From IMG/VR virus record IMGVR_UViG_3300021437_000010, positions 1-64,000 of that record: a stretch of DNA of 64,000 nucleotides. One strand, 5' to 3'. The stretch's first letter is position 1. The number at the start of each line of letters is the position of its first letter. Below are positions 30,026 through 38,771 of this stretch, one piece after another. The notes under the pieces were generated by a model, which saw only the letters and a program-made list of their open reading frames with translations, ran no database searches and had not been told where the DNA came from. The translations under genes were made by a program, and so were the position numbers. Origin of the DNA: a virus.

Positions 30026-31378
30026 ATGACCTTTGACCTACTTGCTGAGATGGAACGTGATGGTTTTAGTTCGTCTCGTAAGTCTACAAGCAGAAGTGGA
30101 CAGATAAACGGTAACTGCATATTCGGCTGTGGTGGCCTTGGGAACGATAGGTTAAGAGTACAACCTAACTATGGTGAATATGGATGGTTCATCTGTGAAC
30201 ACTGCAATACAAAAGGGACAAGCATAGACTACCTCATGATAAAGAGAGGCAAGAGCAAGAATGAAGCACTTGCCGAGGTTGGATGGAAGCCAAGAGATGG
30301 GAGCGAGCCCAAATTGCTTGTCCCTAAGAGCATGTTGGAAGTTGTGCCTACGCACAATCCACCGTCTGTAGCTTGGCAAGGAAGCGCTAGGGCATTTACT
30401 CAGTACTGTGAAGGTGTTCTGTGGGGTGAGCTAGGACAGGCGGCTCTAGCCTATCTACGTGGCCGAGGGTTAAAGGATGAGACGATTAAGACAGCACGTC
30501 TTGGCTACAATCCTGTTGAGATGAGGCAGACGGATACCAAGTGGAGACGTGAGAAGCATGGTAGACTCTGGCAAGGGATCGTCATTCCCTGGCTTATCGG
30601 AGAGGACTTGTGGCGTATCACTATTCGCGATGAGAAGGCCGTGAAACCTGATCCTCGCTATAAACAAGTCGCTGGCGGATCTAATGGATTATATCTAGCT
30701 GATTCGCTCACCTATCATCGGCCTGTTATTCTAGTGGAAGGAGAGTTTAGTGCACTATCCGTTGCTCAGGAGTGTGGTCAATATGTAGCAGTATGTGCAA
30801 CAGGCTCAACTGGCGGTGCGCACTCTGATCGGTGGCTAATCAGGCTAGCTGCTCAGGAATTGGTCCTTGTCGCCTTTGATGCAGAGGAGAGCGGAGACCT
30901 GGCCTCCAAGTGGTGGCTAGATCTACAGAATGCACAGCGACTACGCCCATTCTGGGAAGATCCAAACCAGATGCTTCAAGATGGTGTAGACCTGTGGGCA
31001 GATTGGATTAGCCCACGCCTTCAATCTATCCTTGCCGAGAAAGAGAAGATGCTATCAGAGGTGCTTACTGAGTCATCCGACCAGCTTCCTGAGAGCTGTG
31101 AAGACTGTCATACTGCGATGGGGGCCGATGACAGAAGCTTCTTTTACTGGGGACAGGACGCAATTCACTGCTACTGCAACATTTGCCGCGACGAGCAAAC
31201 AGGCCTCCCACTTGAGAAACCGCAAGCCACCTATGAGCCAATTCAAAGTAACATCATCCCAGGCTGTACATTTGGCCCGATTGGTACTATCCAAGAACGA
31301 GCAGAAGAGCTAAGAGCAGAAGGTAAACAGAAGTGGCTACAAGGCTATGTCAAGCAGAATAGCGCTACTCAGCACTGA
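30026..31378 (+). CDS. DNA primase with zinc-binding and Toprim domains
   Basis: 450 aa from the ATG at 30026 (GAAAGGAA upstream). An N-terminal zinc domain (CIFGCGG...WFICEHCNTKGTSIDYL, residues 30-75), a linker with YLRGRGLKDETIKTARLGYNP as in DnaG-type primases, then Toprim: ILVEGEFSAL (near 238) and LVAFDAEESGD (near 285). A second cysteine cluster (CEDC...CNIC, near 373-410) closes the protein. It should make RNA primers for element replication with the helicase upstream. Confidence 0.85.
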   Translation: MTFDLLAEMERDGFSSSRKSTSRSGQINGNCIFGCGGLGNDRLRVQPNYGEYGWFICEHCNTKGTSIDYLMIKRGKSKNEALAEVGWKPRDGSEPKLLVPKSMLEVVPTHNPPSVAWQGSARAFTQYCEGVLWGELGQAALAYLRGRGLKDETIKTARLGYNPVEMRQTDTKWRREKHGRLWQGIVIPWLIGEDLWRITIRDEKAVKPDPRYKQVAGGSNGLYLADSLTYHRPVILVEGEFSALSVAQECGQYVAVCATGSTGGAHSDRWLIRLAAQELVLVAFDAEESGDLASKWWLDLQNAQRLRPFWEDPNQMLQDGVDLWADWISPRLQSILAEKEKMLSEVLTESSDQLPESCEDCHTAMGADDRSFFYWGQDAIHCYCNICRDEQTGLPLEKPQATYEPIQSNIIPGCTFGPIGTIQERAEELRAEGKQKWLQGYVKQNSATQH

Positions 31379-31430
31379 GAAGTCTGGTAGTGGCTCTTGA
31401 TCGATGTTTGGCAGTGTAGTACGGCAGATA

Positions 31431-31456
31431 GGACAGAGAGCGCCAACCCTCTGTCC
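31431..31456. terminator. terminator between convergent genes
   Basis: GGACAGAG / CTCTGTCC hairpin between the primase gene and the leftward 31469 gene. Confidence 0.5.
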
Positions 31457-31468
31457 ATCGCTGCATTT

Positions 31469-31870
31469 TTAATCCTTATTGGGAGGAAGTGCTACTACTG
31501 GACCGGTGTCGCGTTCATCATCTCCGTTTTTTAATTGCAGAGGTTTCACAGCTTCAATACTGTACAATTCTTTGCTGCGCAAAATAATTTCAATTTTTCG
31601 CTTACGTTGATCTAATCTTACTTGCTCTTTGTTTATTTCTATGTATTCTTCTACGATCAGATTGATAACAGTCTGATCTATGTTACGTTTCTGCTCTATT
31701 GCGTCCAACTTGTTTAGAATTGCATCAGTATCCTCTTTCCTGCTCCTTACTACAAGATTTGAGACTGAATTTACTATCCTCTCACCTAACCTCTCAAAAT
31801 AATTTGTACTGGCTGTTGGACGTTTTAAAGGTTGGCCATTGTCTTTCATCGGCTCAGGGAGAAAATCCAT
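31469..31870 (-). CDS. coiled-coil hypothetical protein
   Basis: 133 aa with a long charged helix (near 40-105; INLIVEEYIEINKEQVRLDQRKRKIEIILR). Alone on the minus strand between rightward genes. Unknown. Confidence 0.6.
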   Translation of the reverse strand: MDFLPEPMKDNGQPLKRPTASTNYFERLGERIVNSVSNLVVRSRKEDTDAILNKLDAIEQKRNIDQTVINLIVEEYIEINKEQVRLDQRKRKIEIILRSKELYSIEAVKPLQLKNGDDERDTGPVVALPPNKD

Positions 31871-32069
31871 CTGGTGTATGCCTTTCGAGTACTACTGTTT
31901 GTTTTGAATTGATGGCACTACAGCGGATCAAATAGATAGAAGTATTGTAGCAAAAAAAATATAGGCATATCAAGAATCAATTCGCGATGTTTTGACGGGC
32001 CACGCTGGACACGATGCTCCCGGTGCAACGCTCTCTTATGCGCAATATCATACGGTTTTATCTCCTGGT

Positions 32070-32097
32070 GCATCTCAAATCTAAGGATATTTCTCTA
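32070..32097. repeat. 28-bp repeat, plus-strand copy
   Basis: Identical over 28 bp, in reverse orientation, to 42448-42475. It ends in GGATATTTCTCTA, half of a palindrome. It lies upstream of the RHH gene at 32193; the other copy is upstream of the RHH gene at 42187-42369. Confidence 0.7.
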
Positions 32098-32112
32098 AGG
32101 AAATTTCACGTA

Positions 32113-32141
32113 TTGACAGCCACCAAGAGCATTATTATAAT
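32113..32141 (+). promoter_or_regulatory. consensus promoter of the RHH operon
   Basis: TTGACA-N17-TATAAT, 15 bp after the 28-bp repeat. In 31871-32069 nothing else is evident. Confidence 0.8.
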
Positions 32142-32192
32142 ATAGTCAGATATAAGCATACATACCCAGTAGACATAACAACCGAACCGGAG

Positions 32193-32405
32193 GTGACAAT
32201 GAGAACCGACAACCCCGCTGCCAGACAACTCAACCAATCGATCAGCATACCACCAGATGTGTACAAAAAGGTGGCTGCAATCGCAAAAGAGCAAGAACGC
32301 TCGTTCTCTTTTATTGTAGTCAAAATGGTGAAAGAGGGACTAGAGCGTCGAGAGCAGGATAGTGCATCCCAGGATGCGAGTAAGCAATTAGGAGGAGAGA
32401 TATAG
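32193..32405 (+). CDS. ribbon-helix-helix regulator
   Basis: 70 aa: strand QSISIPPDVYKKVAAIAKEQERSFSFIVVKMVKEGLER is an RHH/CopG pattern. GGAGGTGAC precedes the ATG. First gene of the 32193-34781 run; likely binds the nearby repeat. Confidence 0.75.
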   Translation: MTMRTDNPAARQLNQSISIPPDVYKKVAAIAKEQERSFSFIVVKMVKEGLERREQDSASQDASKQLGGEI

Positions 32406-32407
32406 CC

Positions 32408-33079
32408 ATGTTTACAGCACTAGATCAAGATTTGTTAACGAAACATGTAGAGCGTGCAATATTCGAGGTTTTTTGTCGTGAGAACATTAATCTTGTCCTT
32501 CAAGCAATGAACCCGCCCGTATCGACAAAACTAGAAGTCTACAACTCAAAAAAGGAGAAGATGGAAACAATTCTTGCACAGAGCATAAACAACAATGCCT
32601 TGCAGGAGAAATTCTATGCAGAAGATGGTGCTGATCTTGATAGAGGTTCATTGGATAATATTGAGGAGAAGGCGCTGAGATATGCGAATTTCCTTATATA
32701 CAAGCACAAACAGAAATACCAATTTATCAAGTACACCAACGAGATAGAATGGTTTGGCCTTGTGACAGGTGTTTCACAGTTGATGAAATCTGCTGAGTGG
32801 AGACATCAGGAAAATAGATACAAAGACCATGAAGCGTGCTTAAGATTTGAAAGAATAAGAGTTCGACGTGAGGAGAATGTTGCCTTCGCGAAGGGCTGGG
32901 GACACGCTAAAAAGCATCCTGACGAGGACTCCAAAGAGCAGCTCGCTTCAGTTTGGCAGGAAGGCCACAAACGAGTGAGCGATACCTTCTTTCTTCCGTA
33001 CGAAAAAGAGCTAGAGCAACTTCCCCCAGGTGTAGTACATCCACTAGCATGGTTAACCGCACGTGCAGGAGGGAGATAG
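32408..33079 (+). CDS. hypothetical protein
   Basis: 223 aa, mostly helical and charged, with EIEWFGLVTGVSQLMKSAEWRHQENRYKDHEACLRFERIRVRREENVAFAKGWGHA. GGAGGAG precedes the ATG. No family recognised; conserved operon position between an RHH and a DUF3102 protein suggests a role in replication or maintenance. Confidence 0.6.
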   Translation: MFTALDQDLLTKHVERAIFEVFCRENINLVLQAMNPPVSTKLEVYNSKKEKMETILAQSINNNALQEKFYAEDGADLDRGSLDNIEEKALRYANFLIYKHKQKYQFIKYTNEIEWFGLVTGVSQLMKSAEWRHQENRYKDHEACLRFERIRVRREENVAFAKGWGHAKKHPDEDSKEQLASVWQEGHKRVSDTFFLPYEKELEQLPPGVVHPLAWLTARAGGR

Positions 33080-33084
33080 CTGAT

Positions 33085-34206
33085 ATGTCAAACGAATTAG
33101 TGCAAACTGGGTTCTTTGATCTTGGGCCAGCTAGTAATGAGTCTGATGAGATCACCATTGACGCCACATGGGCAAGCCTTCCCGATGAAGAGTTTGATCA
33201 AGCTGCTACAACTTTTCATGAGCAGCTTGATCAGCAAGAGAATGTCCTGAAGATGATGACAAGTGAAGTTATACGTAGGAAGGGGGAATTATACATAGCC
33301 TACAAGGCAAAACAAGGTCATGGTAATTTTATAAATTGGCTGGGAAGGATTGGAGTTTCTCAAACTACAGCTAAAGATCATATGCAAATCGTAAGAGAAT
33401 TAGGAAATACACTCTTAAATCGCCGACGCGTCGGCGATTTGGGTTTTCGGCAGTGGATTGGAATAGCCCGATCCCCAGAGCGTGACCAGATTGTCACAAA
33501 GATAGAGGCTGGCGTCATTGAACCTACTCCCAAAGCCGTCAATGCTGAAATAGAAGCAGCTAAGCAGAGAGAAATGGAAGCAAAACGCGCAGCTGTTGAT
33601 GCAGTCAAGGCAAAGAGAAAGGCAGAAGAAGAAGCAGCAACTGCTCAGCAGCAACTTGGCATCTTCCAATCTCACTCTCAGTTAGCTCAAAGCAAGATAG
33701 ATGAGCTAAATAAACAAATTACAGATCTAGTGAAACAAATCAAGACTATTGAGACGCCTGAAAGGGTAGAAGTTATCCCACAGGAAACCAAAGAGAAAAT
33801 AGCAAGTTTGGAAGCTCAGGTCAAAACTATTGCTGAGCAGAAAGGGATGCTCTACCAAGAAACAGAGAAACTGACTGCTGAGTTGAGAAAGCAACGGGAC
33901 GCAAACGAATCTAGACGCAAGCAAGAGCAATATGAATTTGAGATCAAGAGCGGATGGAAGAAAGCAACTGAGGCACTCTACAAAGCTCTATCCCAGTTCA
34001 TTGGTCAGATACCGTCTCCCATCGCTACCCAGGTTTTTGAGGGTGATGAATGGGGACGCTATGACCAGATTGAACAGGCACTCAAGCATTTCTATGAGGC
34101 TTTTGCTGGCATAAAGACCACAAAGTATAGTAATCAGTTTGTAGAGTCTGCTGTTGTCGTTTCACCTACAATTGTGGAGGAATACAGTAATGGCACTTCG
34201 CGCTAA
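33085..34206 (+). CDS. DUF3102-like protein with coiled coil
   Basis: 373 aa from the ATG at 33085 (GGAGGGAG upstream). Residues 45-120 (LKMMTSEVIRRKGELYIAYKAKQGHGNFINWLGRIGVSQTTAKDHMQIVREL) match the DUF3102 plan, an HTH-bearing segment found in plasmid and phage proteins. Residues 150-310 are heptad-like coiled coil. Possibly a DNA-organising protein. Confidence 0.65.
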   Translation: MSNELVQTGFFDLGPASNESDEITIDATWASLPDEEFDQAATTFHEQLDQQENVLKMMTSEVIRRKGELYIAYKAKQGHGNFINWLGRIGVSQTTAKDHMQIVRELGNTLLNRRRVGDLGFRQWIGIARSPERDQIVTKIEAGVIEPTPKAVNAEIEAAKQREMEAKRAAVDAVKAKRKAEEEAATAQQQLGIFQSHSQLAQSKIDELNKQITDLVKQIKTIETPERVEVIPQETKEKIASLEAQVKTIAEQKGMLYQETEKLTAELRKQRDANESRRKQEQYEFEIKSGWKKATEALYKALSQFIGQIPSPIATQVFEGDEWGRYDQIEQALKHFYEAFAGIKTTKYSNQFVESAVVVSPTIVEEYSNGTSR

Positions 34207-34585
34207 TCTGGTATTCTACAACGGAAACTGGTATCACCCCAGTTTCTTCAAACGAGGTCCTTACTGCATTAAACGTGCAAAGTACACATGTCAACATTGC
34301 GGTAAAAAGCGAGGTGAAGAATACGTAGCGGATACGGGCCGTACCGACAAAGTTGTCATCCAAGCAGCTCACTTGGATCATGATCCTGAGAACCCGCGTG
34401 CAAGGCTCATGGCTTTATGCAAGCAGTGTCATATGCGCTATGATGGTCCTATGCACAGTAGAAAGGGACTTCAAACAAAGAGGCGCAAAATACGAGAAGA
34501 AGCCATGCAAGCAGGACAGCTAGAGCTGCCACTGAAGTACAAAAAGCCACGAAAGAGAAAAGTAGATGTACACTCCATGCCTTAG
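34190..34585 (+). CDS. HNH endonuclease
   Basis: 131 aa from the ATG at 34190 (GGAGG 9 nt upstream; 17-nt overlap with the previous gene). CQHCGKKR, then AAHLDHDPENPRARLMALCKQCHMRYD: a His-Asn-His fold with a zinc-binding pair on each side. Basic tail. Such stand-alone HNH proteins nick or cut DNA in packaging or homing. Confidence 0.8.
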   Translation: MALRANLVFYNGNWYHPSFFKRGPYCIKRAKYTCQHCGKKRGEEYVADTGRTDKVVIQAAHLDHDPENPRARLMALCKQCHMRYDGPMHSRKGLQTKRRKIREEAMQAGQLELPLKYKKPRKRKVDVHSMP

Positions 34586-34781
34586 TATTCTCAGTCTCCT
34601 CAAGGATTTTGAGGGAAAAGTTTCTCTTGATTTTTTAGTGAGTCGAACGAGTATAAAGCGTGCTGATCTAGAGAAATCTCTTGAGGACTTGGAGAATGAA
34701 GGCGTCATTCTTCGTGAGGATGACGCAATTCAACTTGTGAAGAATACGAAGCAGCACGACAATAGCGCTGTTCGGCACTGA
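34566..34781 (+). CDS. small winged-helix-like protein
   Basis: 71 aa; KVSLDFLVSRTSIKRADLEKSLEDLENEGVILREDDAIQLV fits a winged-helix. Overlaps the HNH gene end by 20 nt. The 3' end (AATAGCGCT...GCACTGAGAAG) resembles the 3' end of the primase gene. Confidence 0.55.
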   Translation: MYTPCLSILSLLKDFEGKVSLDFLVSRTSIKRADLEKSLEDLENEGVILREDDAIQLVKNTKQHDNSAVRH

Positions 34782-35029
34782 GAAGACCGCCATATCCAGT
34801 ACTGCTTGGTGAACTGCTGATTAGCTGTTCAGTCTGTCAAGGGCTCTATGATGGTGCACATTGCCGATTGGACAGAATTGGGTTAAGATACGGGGAAAGT
34901 AGCAGGAGGAACGAACCATTGAAGATATTTTCAGTTAGCGTAATTATAAGCCATAACTGTATGCACTACCCGTTTTCGTTATTTGACCCAAACCTGCACA
35001 TTGCTTGCAAGATGCCATAGAGGCTAGCA

Positions 35030-35067
35030 AAAAGCACTTCACGCAATTGAGCGAACGAAGTGCTTTT
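35030..35067 (+). terminator. terminator in a gene-free stretch
   Basis: AAAAGCACTTC / GAAGTGCTTTT, 11 bp. The gap 34782-35366 has no supported gene. It also holds a hairpin near 35150 (ACCTGGC / GCCAGGT) and a tRNA-D-arm-like hairpin at 35331-35380. Confidence 0.6.
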
Positions 35068-35366
35068 AGTGTGGTGTGTGACTCAAGCGAGATACGCCCC
35101 ATTGCTTAGCAAAAATTATTTCAATCCCAGTCGGGCTTCGGTGGAACCTGGCAATCAGTGACGAGGCCAGGTCCCGTAAGGATCCAAGATATGCCCATGA
35201 TATCATCCGGCAAGAATGATTGTCAAGCTCGTCACGTGTACAAAAAGTAACGCCTAAGAAGTCAAAAAAAGCGAAGAAGAGTAAGTAGCATGTAGTGTAG
35301 GAAGGAAGAGTAAAATGGTATCTACTCTCCCTGATTTTGTAGCTCAATTGGTTGGTCGTAAGGTTG

Positions 35367-36008
35367 CTACCCACAATCAGTATAGCAGAAGTGCTCAATG
35401 GCATCAACGCCTTCTCTCGCCTCTGCTAGCAACTTATTGGCGTACTCTTCATCGGAGAGCACAACCTCATTACGTGGCCTGTCCCATGGCATTCCATGGT
35501 CGAGAGGCTCGTCGGGCACATAGCCCAGATCGTCCTTCAACCAATCAGGCAGAGGCCCTTCTCGATAATATGCGCTCTTCACGCCATGCTTACGGATCAA
35601 CCAGTCTTTCTTAAAATCTTTATATCCACTTGAGGCATAGTCAGAGATATAATCCTCTAACCATGCCAAGTAACGCTTCCTCTCCTCTTTCTGTTGCTGT
35701 TGATTTGCCTGCTCAGCAGCAAATTTAGCCCTTCTGATCCTCTCCCTCCTCGCATCTTCCTCCTCCTTTTCTTTATTAACGATGAGAGGAAGAAATGGAT
35801 CGACGTACTCGTCGTATTCCTCTGTGGAAACGAGGAGAGCATTGTAGTGCTTCATCAGATGCTCTTCCACCTGAAATGACAAGCAGGATATTGTCGCCCG
35901 ATTGCAGACAAGCCCTGCCTCGTCGAAGATCTCAATGGCGCAATCGGCCACTGAAAATGGCCGATTTTTGCTTTCAATAATCTTTGCAATGATAATTGCA
36001 TCTGACAT
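35367..36008 (-). CDS. hypothetical protein with charged coiled coil
   Basis: 213 aa. A helical N-terminus, a very charged stretch (NKEKEEEDARRERIRRAKFAAEQANQQQQKEERKR, about 78-112) and a C-terminal part with FKKDWLIRKHGVKSAYYREG. AGAAAGG precedes the ATG, behind a GGGGAG...CTCCCC leader hairpin (36017-36041). Unknown. Confidence 0.6.
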   Translation of the reverse strand: MSDAIIIAKIIESKNRPFSVADCAIEIFDEAGLVCNRATISCLSFQVEEHLMKHYNALLVSTEEYDEYVDPFLPLIVNKEKEEEDARRERIRRAKFAAEQANQQQQKEERKRYLAWLEDYISDYASSGYKDFKKDWLIRKHGVKSAYYREGPLPDWLKDDLGYVPDEPLDHGMPWDRPRNEVVLSDEEYANKLLAEAREGVDAIEHFCYTDCG

Positions 36009-36061
36009 CTTGTTTTGCCTTTCTGGGGAGAGTTCAATGCCCTCCCCGTCCTTTCTTTGAC

Positions 36062-36250
36062 TTACAAAGACTTCAATAAACTCAAAAGCTCACTTTGAGC
36101 TTCCCTTATCTTATCAATGACCTCCTGTGTTTTTCTGACATCATCCTGAGTAACGTTTAAACCTCCATCAAACATATTGGTAAGTAAGCTGCATGTACTG
36201 TTTATTTTCTCATTTGCAAACTGAATAAGAGCGAGTTTGTCAACTGTGTG
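36062..36250 (-). pseudogene. ORF without usable start
   Basis: A coding-like helical frame (KLALIQFANEKINSTC ... EVIDKIREAQSELLSLLKSL) open from about 36250 to a stop at 36062, but no ATG, GTG or TTG opens it after the ribosome-site-like AAGGAG. A preceding 8-codon ORF starts within the GGGGAGG/CCTCCCC hairpin in another frame. Probably a frameshifted gene. Confidence 0.35.
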
Positions 36251-36376
36251 TGCCTTCTTATTTCTCCTTGGGGAGGCTCCTCCCCATCCTTTCTTTCTGT
36301 GCTATGATGACTTTGGATCAACTTCGCTCGCTGCTGCAGTGCTTGGCTGTCAGTAGCGGGCCTCTTTCGCGATGAA

Positions 36377-36904
36377 CTACCTCAGAATGCTAAACGGCTT
36401 GGAGCCGAATGATCCGCGCTGGCCGAGGTCCTCTGTGCGCTTGCGCGACTTGATTTCACGACATTCCGCAACCAGATTGCGCTTGCCTTCTGCTTTACGT
36501 GAGATATATCCTACAAGGTCAAATCTTTCTTTCCTCTCATTTGAGAGAGATACAACATTGTACTTTGGTTTCTCATCATCACGAACAAGTTCTCCCGTGT
36601 CAGACCAGACATAACAACAGCGTTCGTGGTTCCAAGTGGGCTTGTGCTCTACAACCACTGGTGCAGGCGTTTCTCCTTGCATTGCCTGCTCCCACTCATT
36701 CCAGTTGCTGTTGCCTTGCGCTACAGGAGCCGCAACCATCTCACGACGCTCTAGCTCAAAGCGAGCATCATAGCTGGCCCAGCGGTTTTTGAGTGCTAGG
36801 ACTCGCTCGTGTGAGATGAGCCACTTAAGGTACTTATCATCACACGAGCTAATCTCTTTTCCCTTATATTTCTTCCCGAAATTGATGATCATATTGTTCG
36901 CCAT
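36377..36904 (-). CDS. DUF3820-like protein
   Basis: 175 aa. Residues 8-45 (FGKKYKGKEISSCDDKYLKWLISHE) match the DUF3820 / exonuclease X C-terminal fold (FGKY-G--L---D--YL-WL). The centre (NSNWNEWEQAM) recalls the 7836-8282 protein. GAAAGAGAG precedes the ATG. Driven by the leftward promoter of divergent region 2. Confidence 0.7.
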   Translation of the reverse strand: MANNMIINFGKKYKGKEISSCDDKYLKWLISHERVLALKNRWASYDARFELERREMVAAPVAQGNSNWNEWEQAMQGETPAPVVVEHKPTWNHERCCYVWSDTGELVRDDEKPKYNVVSLSNERKERFDLVGYISRKAEGKRNLVAECREIKSRKRTEDLGQRGSFGSKPFSILR

Positions 36905-36966
36905 TTCAATGCTCTCTTTCCGCTAGTTGTTCTTCAGCGGGCCGTTGCCTCGCTGCTTCTATATAG

Positions 36967-36995
36967 ATTATAAACCCTTGTCGGGTTATTGTCAA
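36967..36995 (-). promoter_or_regulatory. leftward promoter of divergent region 2
   Basis: TTGACA-N17-TATAAT on the minus strand; the spacer is the inverted repeat AACCC-N5-GGGTT (36973-36987). The bases TCTATATAGATTATA match divergent region 1. Confidence 0.75.
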
Positions 36996-37013
36996 GGGTT
37001 TATCAGAGCGAAT

Positions 37014-37053
37014 TTGACAAATTTCCCGTTTCGGGTTATACTCATAATAACCC
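37014..37053 (+). promoter_or_regulatory. rightward promoter and operators of divergent region 2
   Basis: TTGACA-N17-TATACT (37014-37042). CCCG/CGGG (37025-37035) and GGGTTAT / ATAACCC (37033-37053) inverted repeats overlay it. Confidence 0.75.
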
Positions 37054-37085
37054 GACAAGGATACATAAAGGAAAGGAGAGAACTT

Positions 37086-37346
37086 GTGGACGAAAACATA
37101 AATCTGTCTGAGTGGTACAACCCCACTGAAGCAGCTCTTGTTATTAGTAAAAATAGTGGCAAAGTGATCAAATCTGAATACGTTAGGAAACTTGCCCAAT
37201 ATGGCAAAATCAGGAAGATAAAGATTAGCAATCGGGCAAGTCTTTATTGGAAATCCGACGTTGATCACTACCTTGTGGAGGAACGAGGAGTACGATCTGG
37301 TAAAGCTGCAAAGAAGAGAGCTGCGAAACTAAAAGAAGTCGCTTAG
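37086..37346 (+). CDS. putative HTH regulator, GTG start
   Basis: 86 aa from GTG at 37086 (AGGAGAG 7 nt upstream). WYNPTEAALVISKNSGKVIKSEYVRKLAQYGKIRKIKISNRASLYWKSDVDHYL is an excisionase-type HTH; Lys/Ala-rich tail. Same size class, tail and divergent setting as the 8875 protein. Likely repressor of this region. Confidence 0.65.
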   Translation: MDENINLSEWYNPTEAALVISKNSGKVIKSEYVRKLAQYGKIRKIKISNRASLYWKSDVDHYLVEERGVRSGKAAKKRAAKLKEVA

Positions 37347-37452
37347 CCAGACTTGGCGGTTCATCGCCGTAGGAAGCATCGCCGCCAAGTCCTAGACCCT
37401 GTTTGCACGCCTTTGGAGACGTGCTCAATTTGATAAGGAAAGGAACCCTATC

Positions 37453-38052
37453 ATGTTTGACAGTGTATCACAATCATTGGTTGCCATTGAAAACAATGTA
37501 CCACTTGCTGATAGCCGCATCGTGGCTGAGAAACCTGATATTCAGCACGGCCCATTCATGACAAACACCGTTCTGAAATATCAGGGACAGGTCGAAGCAA
37601 AGTGCGGACTAATCCATTTTGAAAATGGAGCAGTGAAAACTGCAACTAGTCGGAGTACGAAATATCAAAGATATGCTCGTCTCACTGAATTGCAGACAAA
37701 TGCATATCTTGGGCTGGTGAAAAACACACCACAGTCTGTTGAACTCAAAATCGACTTGGCAGTAGCTTTTGATGAGGCAAAGAGGATTATTGCTAACTTA
37801 CAAGTAACCGACAATCAGCTCCAAGACGTTTTTGAAACTCTCAGAGACGCAAAACTGCTTCGAAGCACAATCGAAGACCTGGAAGATAAAGCGCTCAGTC
37901 TTCGCAAAACACTACAGTTTCTAAAAATTGGAGAGGAGATGATGTTCCCAGGTCAATCTAAGACGCGTGGTAAGCGCACGGCATTCCCTGTAAAACTGAT
38001 CAAAACAAAATCAGGCAACTTTGTAGCACAGTATCTACTATTGTTTGAATAG
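37453..38052 (+). CDS. Rha-family regulator (divergent)
   Basis: 199 aa with NNVPLADSRIVAEKPDIQHGPF (near 14-35), the Rha start seen at 1213-1944, then YARLTELQTNAYL. Helical C-terminus without the shared tail of the other paralogue. It runs 100 nt into the end of the leftward YopX gene. Preceded by a CTTGGCGG/CCGCCAAG hairpin (37353-37391). Confidence 0.65.
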   Translation: MFDSVSQSLVAIENNVPLADSRIVAEKPDIQHGPFMTNTVLKYQGQVEAKCGLIHFENGAVKTATSRSTKYQRYARLTELQTNAYLGLVKNTPQSVELKIDLAVAFDEAKRIIANLQVTDNQLQDVFETLRDAKLLRSTIEDLEDKALSLRKTLQFLKIGEEMMFPGQSKTRGKRTAFPVKLIKTKSGNFVAQYLLLFE

Positions 38053-38327
38053 TCTGCTTGGCTCAAGTTGCACAATCGGACATCCTGTGCAGTAGCATCC
38101 TCTATTCTTATTATATCTCCCTCATATATCATTTTGCCATTGCAGTCTTTGAGACCTACGTATTGCATGATCTCTACATTGTCAGGATAACCCGTGTAGA
38201 AATCATCATGAAAATCATCCCCAAAAATCATCTTTGCTGCTTCAGAAGAATAAACTATGCCCTGATAAGGAAGATCTATCATAGCCTTCCTATCTCTATC
38301 CCAAACTCGGAAACTTATATCTCTCAT
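37953..38327 (-). CDS. YopX-family protein, C-terminus replaced
   Basis: 124 aa. FRVWDRDRKAM...IMQYVGLKDCNGKMIYEGDIIRIED is the YopX phage-protein core. After about residue 85 the family pattern is lost, and this part is antisense to the 37453 gene end, so the original tail has been cut off by rearrangement. ATGA overlap with the upstream gene. Confidence 0.7.
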   Translation of the reverse strand: MRDISFRVWDRDRKAMIDLPYQGIVYSSEAAKMIFGDDFHDDFYTGYPDNVEIMQYVGLKDCNGKMIYEGDIIRIEDATAQDVRLCNLSQADYSNNSRYCATKLPDFVLISFTGNAVRLPRVLD

Positions 38328-38551
38328 GGTCGCTCCTCTTCTTCCGGCGTTGTGACTGCTCTGCCAATAGCGAGAAACTTTCCACCCAGCGTCTCTACCT
38401 CCTGTAGTCGTCTGAGCAGCTCCACAGCATCGTGAAACGCTCCCGCTATCGATTGGTGTCTGTCGTTCGCTACGCTTCTCAGTGCGTCGTAGGTGCTCTG
38501 TGCGATGTCAATGCGTGTGCGTTTACGCTTCTCAGCTAGGATCTGTTTCAT
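38324..38551 (-). CDS. small basic helical protein
   Basis: 75 aa; KRKRTRIDIAQSTYDALRSVANDRHQSIAGAFHDAVELLRR is RHH-like. Overlaps both neighbours. Unknown target. Confidence 0.55.
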   Translation of the reverse strand: MKQILAEKRKRTRIDIAQSTYDALRSVANDRHQSIAGAFHDAVELLRRLQEVETLGGKFLAIGRAVTTPEEEERP

Positions 38552-38771
38552 TCTTCTTCTCCGCTTGTATTGCCATTATGCTAGTTTGCACTGATATCAA
38601 ATTTAGCGTCTTGTTTAGCTGGTCGAGATTGTCAACTATTTTTAGCAGCAAATAGTTCTGTGTGACTGCTTGGTACTCCTCCATTGATATACCGTTAATC
38701 TCCAGAACTGCTTTCATCTCGTGCTCAATGCCTATTCTGAGATTATCGATTAACTCTAGTCTTGTGTCCAT
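38532..38771 (-). CDS. helical hypothetical protein
   Basis: 79 aa, all helical (NYLLLKIVDNLDQLNKTLNLISVQTSIMAIQAEKK). Overlaps the next gene by 20 nt. Unknown. Confidence 0.55.
   Translation of the reverse strand: MDTRLELIDNLRIGIEHEMKAVLEINGISMEEYQAVTQNYLLLKIVDNLDQLNKTLNLISVQTSIMAIQAEKKNETDPS

Noticed and set aside
29842-30036. 64-aa ORF over the TGCCA cluster
   Set aside because: Amino-acid content is set by the DNA repeat (GTxxTCQ, VPPPYRVAP); overlaps both neighbours without a proper start signal.
35115-35135. CRISPR repeat suggested by GGGATTGAAAT on the minus strand
   Set aside because: Single copy, no regular spacers and no cas genes. No CRISPR array was found anywhere in the window.
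35331-35380. tRNA gene suggested by GTAGCTCAATTGGT
   Set aside because: Only a D-arm-like word inside a long hairpin (CTGATT...AATCAG); anticodon and T arms are missing.
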